From Capsaspora owczarzaki ATCC 30864 (taxonomy: Eukaryota; Opisthokonta; Filasterea), in assembly GCF_000151315.2 (NCBI RefSeq), contig NW_011887298.1, positions 1,461,695 to 1,525,694 of the forward strand: DNA of 64,000 nt. Direction: 5' to 3'. The notes below the pieces were generated by a model, which was given only the letters and a program-made list of their open reading frames with translations, had not been told where the DNA came from and made no database searches. Position numbers and translations under genes: made by a program. The stretch's first letter is position 1. The number at the start of each line of letters is the position of its first letter. Below are positions 10,456 through 20,685 of this stretch, piece by piece.

Positions 10456-11089
10456 GCCACGACACTTTTCATTGAGTTTTGCATTGCATTTCTTTGTTTT
10501 CAGTGTCTCTCTGCTGTCTGACTGGCTTTCATTCGTCCTCTGATGTCCAAAGGGAGGGAAGAAGCATTCCACTCCATCGATCACACGCCAGCCCTTAATG
10601 GGGGAAGCAGACTCCCCTCCCCTCCCCTCCTCGACTGCAAAGCGAGAGAGCGGTTTTGCTTTTGAATTCAATGGAAAAAAGCTGGTTTTGCATTGCATTG
10701 TCAATCCCATATGCAAAGAGTGGCTGTTTCCGCTCCCCCTGGTGACTCTCTCTCACTCTCTCTCGCTCTCACTCTGTCTCTGTCTGGCGCTCGCTTTCAT
10801 TGCGCTGAGGCTGGCGGACCCCCGGACAGTCCCTTCGCTTCCCCTTCACTGTGTGTGAACTTTGAAACCGCCCCCCTTCTACCTCTCTCTCGTCTCTCGG
10901 CTCTCGTCTCTCTCTCCAGTCCAGTCCAGTTACTCCCTTGTTGCAATGTAGCTCGTCGCTTTTGTTGCCTCGCTTTTGTTGGTTTACCGTGACAAACTGG
11001 ATGATGGCAAAGACAAACGACAGCAGGCCAATCTTGCCAATCGGCGCCCAAGTGATGAGCGTATGGCAGAAGCCGTCCGCCGTCGACAT
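7990..11089 (-). CDS. Seven-transmembrane protein with C-terminal TKL-like kinase domain
   Basis: Exons 10988-11089 and 7990-10233 (phase 0) give 781 aa. Residues about 18-250 hold seven hydrophobic segments; the first is split by the intron (GLLSFVFAIIQFVT, then ILVIVFWL). A disordered linker of about 140 residues follows, then a protein kinase at about residues 390-770. Kinase landmarks are the glycine loop GMGGLSKVF, VAIK, the alpha-C Glu in CRESALL, HMDLKSSNF in the catalytic loop, SDFELS in place of DFG, SAPEV for APE, and DRSDVYSLGMVLFEIVTG in subdomain IX. The overall look is that of tyrosine-kinase-like Ser/Thr kinases. The catalytic Asp, Lys and Glu are present, but HRD reads HMD and DFG reads DFE. 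About 70 residues rich in Q, A and S lie between DFE and APE. It is probably a membrane receptor or sensor with a cytosolic kinase. The ligand and the 7TM family are not recognised. Confidence 0.82.
10234..10987 (-). other. Intron 1 of the 7TM-kinase gene
   Basis: A 754-bp intron, donor gtaaac and acceptor ctacag on the minus strand. It holds a 45-base T run (10409-10453 on the plus strand) and CT-rich tracts near 10745-10790. No gene is seen inside it. The T run would read as poly(A) in the transcript, but there are no flanking direct repeats to argue for a retroposed insert. Confidence 0.75.
10409..10453. repeat. 45-base poly(T) run
   Basis: Homopolymer T on the plus strand in intron 1 of the 7TM-kinase gene. 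Length is read directly from the sequence; such runs are prone to sequencing and assembly error. Confidence 0.9.
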
Positions 11090-11360
11090 TGATGAAGAGA
11101 GACAAAGAAAGAAGAAGACTGGACAAGAAAAACGAAGCAACTGAAACTCAATGAAAAAGTAGACTTGGATGCGGGGAAGGTAAAAAAAACGAAGAAAAAT
11201 ACACACTTCAAACAAAACGACACAATTCACAGCCGCTTCAATCGACCGCCATCAGCCACCCAAGACAGCCCACCTTAACATGCTCAACCAAACAAACAGA
11301 TGGCTCACAACATACACACACACACACACACACACACAGCTCTCGGTGTCGTCATTGCGC

Positions 11361-12790
11361 TCAGGACCGTTGTGCAAGAGCCGCTTGCAGTCGCTTGACT
11401 TCCTCCGTCAGCGCGCTGTTCTGCTGCTCAAGAACCTTGACGCGGTCTTCGAGCGTCGAAATGTACTCCTTCTTCTTTCTTCGGCACTCCTTGGCAGCCT
11501 CGCGGTTTTTTTGCAGGCGGCGCTGCTTTTTGTCCGCCGGTCGAGTGGTGGAGAATCCATGCTGAGATTCCGCGTCCGACGACGTGTCCTAGAGGTGACG
11601 ACAAGACCAAAAGAGCACACGACAAGAAAAAGAAGAAGAAGAAGAAGAAGCAGTTGGAAATCTGGCAAATGTTGTAAACCCAATGCAAGACTCTCACGAA
11701 CGTACATTGTGGTCATCGTCTTGCGCGTGCCATTGCGATGTTGCAGCAGCTGCTGCTGATGCTTGCTGCTGCTGCTGCTGCTGCTGTTGCTGGGATCGAG
11801 TGCTGCCTCGTGTGGCTGAAGCCGGAGGAGCAGTTGTCAGCGGAGTCGAGGGAAGCACTTGCATGATAAACTGAGGCGGTTGCCCATGTATCGGGATTGG
11901 TGCTGGCGGCTGGGCCCTGAAGACGGCGGGAGCATACTGGACAACCGTGGGAGTGTAGTCCAAGGCTGGCTGCCACGGCTGTTGTAGTGATTGTTGCGGT
12001 TGCTGTTGGTCTAGTAGTTTTTGCTGATGAGCTGGAACTGGTGGAAAGTGGTGGCCTGCCTGAGGCTCTGCGACACCTCGTGAGGCGGTATGCTCGCCAT
12101 TCAGCTCCGATTGAGCCTTCTCTTGCTTGTGCAGATCGTCGACCAGCGACAGGAATGACTGTCGCTTCATGAGCTCCGAGTCTGACGCCCTTCGCTCGAG
12201 CGAGTCCGATGCCACTGTCGCAAATTGCAATCAAAAACGGTCAAAATTCAATGAGTTAGTGTGAACAATATTGATGCACTCGATGTCTGAGAAATTGCGC
12301 GGTCTTTTTTTTTTTTTTTTTTTCTTTCTTTCAAGTTCGGAGTGCTTCAGCCAATCCAACCCCCGTGGTGAATGAGGGAGAGGGAGTGAGGGACTCTGCA
12401 AATCCAGCCAGCATGACAAAGTGACGCTGTGAGTGCGCGTGCGGTGGGACTTGCATGGAGTGCAGCAGCGAGTGAGTGAGTGCGGGAACATGGCCGACAG
12501 CACTACCCCAGCAGCCCCATCTGGTCACCTCTCCCTTGTCCCCAACGAAGGTGCTTTTTTGCTCAATGGCTCGAATGCCAAAGCGCATCCGTCATTTGGA
12601 GTTTGGGTTGGTCGGGGACGGGGGTTGAGCACTGAGCACTACTGAGGCCTTCCCTTTTAAACCTCCGTCTGCTCTCCCTTCTACTACTGCCCCCCCTGCT
12701 ACTCCTCTGCTTGCTTCTGGCTTTCTTACGAGTGCGATCCAGCTCGCCCAGGCTGACTCTGTTCTCGAGCAGATTGACATGCGCAGACAT
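11361..12790 (-). CDS. CREB/ATF-family bZIP transcription factor with a KID-like motif
   Basis: Exons 12730-12790, 11706-12214 and 11361-11588 give 265 aa, and all phases agree. The C-terminal bZIP (residues about 210-260) has the basic region QKNREAAKECRRKKKEY, nearly identical to CREB1/ATF1 (MKNREAARECRRKKKEY). It is followed by leucine heptads (LEDRVKVLEQQN), and the protein ends five residues after the last leucine. Near residue 45, after a PKA-type RRAS, comes KRQSFLSLVDDL. This matches the kinase-inducible domain core of CREB (RRPSYRKILNDL) in its basic pair, serine, aromatic and final hydrophobic-DL pattern. The middle is rich in Q and P and carries a polyQ run. It probably binds CRE-like sites as a dimer and may be controlled by phosphorylation of the KID-like serine; that last point is inference. 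Confidence 0.85.
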
Positions 12791-13171
12791 GTTTGCTTGT
12801 TTGCTTAGTGTTGCGTATTCGTGATGGTGACAATTCAATTGGAGTTGAATGAGTGAGCGAGTTCAAAAGAGTGAGTGAGCGCGTGTAATGGAAAACACAA
12901 AAAGAGATAGAGACGTCAGAGTCACAAAATGAGAAAAAGGTCAACGAAATAGGGGAAGGGAGAGGATGGAAGGAAGGGAGGGTTAACAGTGAATATGCAT
13001 TAGAGTTGCATTTGGGGCGATTGGCAAGGAGCAGACGACCACCAACACCCGGAACATGAACAGTTGGTCGATGATAATAAAATAATGCATTGACGGAAAG
13101 TGCTTTTTCACTCTTTCTCTTTTCGTTTGCTGTCTGAGTTTTTTTTTTTGAGTAGTGCAATTGAGTGAACA
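12791..13171. promoter_or_regulatory. Shared divergent promoter region of the CREB-like and oxidoreductase genes
   Basis: This 381-bp interval separates two start codons that point away from each other, so both promoters must lie here or overlap the 5' UTRs. It is A/G-rich on the left half and ends in a T run just before the oxidoreductase ATG. No full palindromic CRE (TGACGTCA) was spotted; cgtcag occurs near 12913. Confidence 0.45.
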
Positions 13172-13228
13172 ATGGCATCGACGTCTGCTGCAACCAGCAG
13201 TGCAAGTGACGCTACTGCACCATCGCAT

Positions 13229-13270
<42 letters not shown>

Positions 13271-14879
13271 GCAGCAGGAGGCCGTCGTCTGCGCCTTGGA
13301 GTGCTCGGCGCGTCGTGGATTGCGCCAATGGCCGTCATCAACCCTGCCAAGACCGAGGTTTGTGCAAGCCACACCGTCCTGGCAGAATGCGGCGTTGCTC
13401 AACCTCGAGTAATAGATGCGGGGTGGTGGTGTATGGGAAATGGAAAGGGGTTAGGGTGAGGCAGTGTCAATCTCACAAAAAACTCTGAGTTTTTAGTATA
13501 CGTTGCGTTGTGCTCCGATACAAGACAACCATAGCAGACCAGCCAAACACCTCAAACTTACCACCTCAAAACCATGAAACCCCCCCCCCCCCATCTGGCA
13601 CAGGTACCGACGGTCGAGGTGACGGCGATTGCTGCGCGCGATGTCGCTCGTGCACGCTCGTTCGCAAAGAAGCACGGCATTCCGCGCGTGTTTGACACAT
13701 ACGACCAGCTCATTCATGATGCGGTAAGCAATATCACATGTAGTTTGGATGCTGGACGAGCGAACGAATGGAGCAAAAGCCTCGACTTTTTGTTTTTGTT
13801 TTGTTTTGTTGGTCTGATTTCCGCCTTTTAGGACATTGATGCAATCTACATTGGCTTGCCAAATAGCCACCACTGCGAATGGACGATCAAGGCGCTTCAG
13901 GCTGGAAAGCACGTCCTGTGCGAAAAGCCAATCTCCAACAATGCCCAGGAAGCAGGTTTGGCTGTTGAAGTTGAAGCAAAAATGTTGCCACTTATCGCTC
14001 AACTCCTCACGTTGTTCACGCACGCAGAAACCATGGCCGTCGCTGCAGAGAAATCCGGCAAGGTCCTGATGGAGGCGTTCCACTACCGCTACCACCCGCT
14101 CATTCAACGCGTGCGCGAGCTCATCCTGACAAACGCGATGGAGTCTCCGCTGCGTCACGTGCACGTCAAGTTTGCCTTTGCTGTCTTTTCCTCCAACGAC
14201 ATTCGCTGGCAGTACGACCTCGGCGGAGGCTCAATGATGGACACGGGCTGCTACACGGCCAACTGCGTCCGGTAAAAAAAAAAAAAAAAAAAAAAAGCCG
14301 AAATTGCGTTTGCTCGCTTCTCTGCCTCTGCAGCTTTTCTAAAGCCTCGTGTTGTTGTTCTGGTGTTTTTTTCGGTTTGCTTTTCCTTTTTCTTCTTTCT
14401 TGGCTCCCCTCAGCTACCTCATCGGAGAAGAGCTCGATATTGTGTCCGCCACGGCCACCCCTTTGCGCAAAGACGGGCGTGTCGACCAGTCCATGCGCGC
14501 CGAGCTGCAAACAACCAGCGGAAGCTCCGTCACGGCCTTGATCGAGACATCGATGTGGTCGCTCATCCCTCGCATCTCGATTGACATTCGTGGCGCGAAC
14601 GGGCAAGCGCAAATCACGGCGACCAACTGGCTCGCCCCGCACGTGGTGTACAACAATGTCACCCTCAAGACGGCCAGCGGCAAGAAGACCAGCGAGAGCT
14701 TTACCAAGGCACGATCGACCTACGGTCTGATGCTCGAGGCGTTTGCGGACGCCACCCTGAACAACAACCGCGCGGCCATCCTCACCGATGCACACGATGC
14801 GGTGCTGAATATGCGGTTGATTGACAGCATCTACACTTCTGCAGGCATGTCCATCCGCGAGTCTCGTGCCGAAAAGTAG
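13172..14879 (+). CDS. Gfo/Idh/MocA-family NAD(P)-dependent oxidoreductase
   Basis: Exons 13172-13357, 13604-13723, 13832-13955, 14028-14271 and 14414-14879 give 379 aa. A low-complexity S/N start of about 37 residues precedes the Rossmann fold (LRLGVLGASWIA). Family marks follow: DIDAIYIGLPNSHH, then HVLCEKPISNNAQEA, then MEAFHYRYHPL, then GGGSMMDTGCYTANCVRYL. CEKP carries the usual catalytic lysine, and the EAFHYRYHP signature is typical of trans-dihydrodiol dehydrogenase and D-xylose 1-dehydrogenase relatives. It probably oxidises a sugar or cyclic diol with NADP in the cytosol; the substrate cannot be told from sequence. Intron 3 (13956-14027) is only 72 bp, a multiple of three and free of stops. 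It is called an intron because translating it would insert 24 residues into a conserved stretch. Confidence 0.85.
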
Positions 14880-15049
14880 TTTGTGTGTGAACTTTGTGTC
14901 TCATTTTGTTGTACTGAGCCAAGGGATTGTCAATACAAATATGTTCAATAGACAGTACTATCGATGGCCAGTGTATTTTCAAACTACAAGCACTGTCATG
15001 GTGGATTTCCATGATAGAAACAAAAAAAAAAAAACGCTCAATGTTGAAC

Positions 15050-17988
15050 TCAAAGACTAAATCCGTTCGGCACGGTACCGCCGGTGGCCATCAATTTTTC
15101 GATTTGCTGAATGTACAGGGCGTCCTTGTAGGACGGAGTGAGGAATGTTCGAACAACGGCCGAGTCCCGGACCTGCGGGATGCTCATGACAGCCTATGAA
15201 AACGCCAGCCACAAAACAAAAAAGTCAGCTTTGGCAAATCGTTTTCAACAAACAGTGCAAAAAAATCGCCTACCTGGATGTACTTGTCGAGTTTCTTGAC
15301 ACGCTTCGCAGCGACGTCGTTCTTTTGGCCTAAAGTCCGGACAGAGCGATCAGAACCAGGCGCGCTTCAAAATGACAAGCTTGTCAAACACTCGCTTCAA
15401 CCACTTACTTCGCCCAAGTAGAATCTTCTCCGGCAACGCATTGGTCAAGGTGGTTTTATCGCCCGGGAATGCCTCGCAAATCCGCTCGTTGAGATCGAAA
15501 AATTCGCTGTAGCGTCGCAGCACGTAAACCAACGTGCCGTCCCTGCGCTTCGCCTCGATCAAGTACACCTGACAATGACAATTAAGGTCAGTAAAACGCA
15601 AGGTGAGAGTAAATTCACTAGGAAGAAACAAGGTTGAGAAGAAAAAAAAAAGAAAAAAAAAACGAAAAAAAAAAAAAAAAAAGGAGAGCAAGCGAGTGTC
15701 GTATTTCGAACTGCCATTTCAGTGGCGTCAGGGGTTCATGTTGTGATCCCACCAATCCATCCGAATGAGGAAATTGCTTTAGGCTCAATTGCGATTGACT
15801 TGGAAGCAGTTCGAGTGGCTCGCTTGCGAAAACCTCTCTTGGGCGTTTTGCTCAACTACCGCACCCCTCTCCGCGAATCACCACTCGATGATGTTTTTTT
15901 CGCAGAAGGGAAAGCAGGGCAGATCATCATGATATCATGATGGCGAACGACGGGGGGGGGGCGACGAAACAACAATCGCCAAGGGGAAAAAAAACTTGCT
16001 GAGTCAGCAATTTTCCGTGACATAACACTCACATAAAATTTGTCCGGATCAAAGACCTTCCTGAAATCAATGACCTCGGCAGAGATCACAGCGGTTGTGT
16101 CGGTTCTGTTTGATCAGGAAGAGGGGAGAGCGGGGGGAGGGAGAGAGAAAGAGCGTCAGAACGAAGCTCAAGCGAAAAATAAACAAAAACAATTGCTTCC
16201 AGCGAAACTTTCACAATCTACGCTCCTCCGCCTTCCAACTCACTCGTCTTGGGAAGACAACCCATCCGCAGCTTGCTTGGCCGCCACGTCCTTGGCAGTG
16301 GCCGTCAAGAATGTGCGAAGCAGCTCGCATTGGATGACCACGTCGGGCAACGCCATGATGGCCTGCAAACCACCACCATCCCCACAGAGTCAGAAAAACA
16401 CGCGCGCAAGGCCAAGAAAATCCTCTACAATGACGAATAACGGACGCGTGCGTACCTGCATCATGTCGTCCAGCTCCTGACAGGCGGCGTTGTAATCCGT
16501 GAAAATGTTCTCCTTGACGTTCGGGAGGGCAGGGATGGGAATGGCAGACGTATCCAGCTCGTCACGCCCGGCAAACAGCTTGCTGAGCTTGCGGTGCATC
16601 TCTCGGAACTGAGGGAAGCGGCGGTAGATGGTTTCGGTGATGCCGCTGACCGCGGTGACCTCGACGACAAAGACCTGAAGGCAACAAAAGAAAAAAAGGC
16701 AACAGAGTGGAAGGATGTGTGTGAGGTGAGGTGAGTGGCGCCAGTGTGCAAGAGTCGACGGTTCGACTCAGATACCAGGGCTGAAAAGCAGCGGAGCTTC
16801 AATTCTCACACCCCCTTGGCTCTTTGTCCAAATACAATCACAGCAATGACTCATCAAAGGGCATCTTACAATGAACTTGGAGTTGGTGTACGCGTCACTG
16901 CGCTTGTCGTACCCAGTGACGGCGACGGAAACGCCCGACGGGGTGACAGATTGCCGCGACCTGCGCGACACAAACGTCGTTGTCCCGACCGTCTGGGTGG
17001 TGAGTGGCTCTGCCGCAGCTTCATCGCTCGAGCGAGACGATGACAGATCGCTTGGCGCACGGCGCGCGGGCGGTGGGCGTCTGGTGCTGGCCTCGCCGTT
17101 CACCTTGAGCGATCCGCCGCGCGTAAATCCGCCATTCATGCGCGATCCCATGGACGATATCGCCGATGACAGCGCAGACGGAGCTTGATCAGGCACTAGT
17201 GATGAAGATGAAGGCGACGAGGACAGCGGCGACGACGACGACGACGACGACTGGCCAGCAGTGGTCGCAGGGATTGGCCGTGCAGGCGGACGCGCAGCCG
17301 CATTTGGCGACGAGGCGCTGCGAACCACCGACGCCGGTCTGGGAGGTCTTGCGCTTGGGTTTGCGCTTGGGGTTGCGCTTGAACTAGGGTTTGAACTTGA
17401 GCTCGAGTTCGTGGGTGGTAGGCCAGAGACCGGCGAAGAGGAGGAGGAGGACGACGCAGCGGGAGAGGGCTTGGGGAACGAGGTGAGCACGGATGGAGAC
17501 GGCTTTGGGCGCACCGCGGCGGTCGACGGAGGAGGGGACGGTCGTGCAGGCGCTGCCGAGAAGGCGACAGAGGAGGTCTGCTGCTGCTGAGGCCGAGCTG
17601 AGGACGAGGATGAGGATGCAGAGGGAAGCAGGGACGGAGACGAGGCCGACCAGGCGAACGGCGAAGCGCTGACACGGGACGACGAAGCTGCTGCTGCTGC
17701 TGAGGGGGATGATGACAATGAGGTGGGCTTCCCAGCAGGCGGCACTGGTCGCTGCGACTGAGCACTGGTCGTGGTCGTGGTGGTCGCTGCGGTTGATGGG
17801 GGTGATGATGTTGTGGATCGGAGTTGGGTTCGCCAGATGGCCGGATTGGAGCCACCGCCACTCGCATTCCCACTCGCACCGGATGATGATGATGATGATG
17901 ATGACAGTGATGATGACAGTGATGATGATGATGTTGCATTCGCGCTGCTGCTGCTGCTGCTGCCGCTCATCACAAGCGGACGCGACAT
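15050..17988 (-). CDS. Tandem PX-domain protein
   Basis: Seven exons (16870-17988, 16456-16674, 16244-16362, 16033-16105, 15409-15568, 15274-15329, 15050-15193) join in phase to give 629 aa. Residues 1-350 are low-complexity S/P/A. Two PX (phox homology) domains then follow back to back. PX1 starts near VSVAVTGYDKRSD and carries the phosphoinositide-binding signature RRFPQF, then a proline-bearing loop and a helical end FLTATAKDV. PX2 starts near AVISAEVIDFRKVF and has RRYSEFFDLNERI, the loop NALPEKILLGRS, and an end FLTPSYKDA. PX domains bind PI3P and related lipids on endosomes, so a membrane-targeting or sorting role is likely. No BAR, SH3 or kinase domain is seen. Tandem PX without another folded domain is unusual, and I do not recognise a named family. 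Confidence 0.83.
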
Positions 17989-18306
17989 TTTGGTTTGGTT
18001 TTTTGTGGTGAAAAGTGTGAGGAAAGTTGCTTTATTTATCGTATTGTTTGCTGTTTTTTGTTTGTTGTTTTTAATTGAGTTTCACGCTCGAAAACACGGA
18101 AATAGAAAAAAGTGTAGAAACAGTGGAGAAAAAAAAAAAAAAAAGAATGAAGTAATGAAGAAAATTGAATCTCAGAAAAGAAGAAAATAAAATAACAGAA
18201 TGAACGAGAACGAAAAAAAGAAATACAAGTAAAGAATTGGAAAATTCGGAAACACAGTGGATTTACACGAAACAATCACACGGATTTGAGACAACTCGGC
18301 GCGATA
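17989..18306. other. Intergenic, tandem-PX promoter and ALIX 3' flank
   Basis: A 318-bp A/T-rich interval between two minus-strand genes. It contains purine A-runs near 18127-18180. Nothing else is recognised. Confidence 0.5.
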
Positions 18307-19104
18307 TTAGAGCAGCAGCAGTTGGTCGACTTGGCTGAGAGACGCTTGAGGTGGAACAAGCAGCTGCTGGGGCTGGTAGGGCAACTCGGACATGTACGAC
18401 TGCTGCTGCTGCGGCGCACCACCATACGACTGCTGGGCGTCGTATGACGTCGGTTGCTGTTGTGCCGAAAACAACGACTGGCTCGCTTGAGGCGCGTGGC
18501 TCTGGTAGGACGATTGGACCTGTTGCTGATAGGGCTGATACTGCTGCTGCTGCTGGGTCTGCTGCTGCGAGTAGATTGGCTGTTCAAACGACTGCTGCGG
18601 AGGATTTGATTGATGTTGCTGCAAAGGCTCTTGTTGTTGTTGCTGCTGTTGCTGCGGCAAACCATACGACAGCTCAGCATTCACCCCAGCGTGCGAGTTC
18701 TGATAACTTGAAGCAGAATACTGGCTCTGTGGCAGACTCGACCAGGCTTGCTGCTGCTGCTGCTGCTGCTGCGGAACATAGACCGGCTGTTGCATCTGCA
18801 AAGATTGACTCGACCAGGAGGATTGGGGAGAAGCAAGAGTCGAATGCTGCTGAGGTTCGGAGGAATAGCTCTGCGTATGCAAACCTTGTTGCGGCACATA
18901 CGCTCCTTGCGTTGAGTGTTGCAACGTCGAGTACACTTGTGTCTGTTGTGGAACCTGCTGGGCATTGGAGGGCTGATAACCGAAAGCCGCGTATTGGCTC
19001 TGGTGTTGTTGCGGCTGTTGCTGTTGCAGGGCGGAGAGTTCGGAAATGTACGACGTTGGCTGCGATAGCTGAACTTGAGGCGAGTAAGATTGCTGCTGAG
19101 GTTG

Positions 19105-19137
<33 letters not shown>

Positions 19138-20635
19138 AGCTGGCTGCGGATGGAACGAGTTGAGATCAAATGCTCGATTGGCAGACGCGGGTGTTTGGTA
19201 GCCAAACCCATCCGTCGCTTCCGATGCCGGCGGAACATACTGTTGGTATTGCTGATGCTCTTGCTGCAGTTGGTGCTGCTGCTGCTGCTGTTGCTGTTGG
19301 TACTGCGAGGAGACCAGCTGCGACTGCGTTTGGTGGGGCTGCTGCTTGGGACTTTGCATCACTGGCGGCGATACGGGAGAACGATCAAACAAGGAGCTTG
19401 AATTGTGACTCGAGCTCGCATTGCTGGGAACAAGCTGTTGCAAAGATGATTGCTGGTACTGATGATCCAGCGATTGATACTTGTCGCCGCCGTACAACAG
19501 CGAGTCGTGACCTCCATTGATGCCATTTCCGAGGGCGGGACTTGCAAACAAGGCAAAATCTCGCGAAGGAGGCTGTTGTTGCTGTTGCTGATGTTGCTGG
19601 TGATGATGTTGCTGCTGTGGCTGTTGTTGCGACGCTGCTGCCTGATACCCATAACTCATCCCGCGTCCATGCGAGCTGCTGTTACTGGCGCTGTTCGTCA
19701 GAGAATCGTGCGGCGAGAGGCTGAAGAGAGACGTTGACGGAGCAGACATCATTTCTGTCGAAGGGGCCGAGAATGGATCAAACCGTCCACCCGCTGGCTG
19801 TTGTTCCTGCGACTGGAAGGAGCCTGCGTACGCTGCAGGAGAAGGCTGCTGCTGTTGTTGATACTGTTGTTGGTGCTGATGTGGCTGCTGATGTGGCTGT
19901 TGCTGTTGCAAGCTATTGAACCGATCGGGGAAGGAGTGTTGTTCCGGTTGATGTTGCTGCGGCAATGTCAGCACCTGTTGATGATTGGCTGACGAAAGTT
20001 GGTTGGACAGCGCAGATGACGAGAACTCGTACTCGGAAACCGGCTGCTGCTGGTGCTGGTGCGGCACCTGAGCCTGTTCTTGCTGCCGTAGTCCCACACC
20101 ATTTGTCGCGTCGCCGCTGAGACCAAACGTACGCAGGGACGTGTCGCCCCCAAGATGCTGGAACGGAGCCAAAGACGAGTCTGGCAGCGGAGTCCACGAC
20201 CCGACAATGTGAGGAGCAGGCTGCAATCCCGACTGGGGGACGGCAAAGCTCACAGAGAACGCCGACTCGGCAAACAGAGAGCTGTCGCGGAACCGTCCTG
20301 CGGGCAGTGCAACTGCTGGTTGCTGCAACGGCGATCCAAACTGCTGCTGCTGTTGCTGATACTGCTGTTGTTGCTGTTGCTGCGGCTGCTGTTGCTGCTG
20401 CGCTTGGTATTGCTGTGGCTGATGGTGATGCAGAGTGTTGCTCGAAAGGGGGTCGGCGTGAACCGCCATAGCAGCCAGCCGGGATCGCAAGGCGCTCAAC
20501 TCGTCACCCACACCACCCATGGTACTCGAAACTGCAGGCAAGTCGGCAGGAATCTCCGCGAGTCCAGGGGCGAACGTTGGTTGCTGCATTTGCATTTGCA
20601 TTTGCATTTGCTGTTGTTGCTGTTGCTGTTGTTGC

Positions 20636-20685
<50 letters not shown>

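Noticed and set aside
16735-16790. tRNA-like B-box (ggttcgactc)
   Set aside because: No matching T-stem, A-box or acceptor stem around it; it lies in an intron of the tandem-PX gene.
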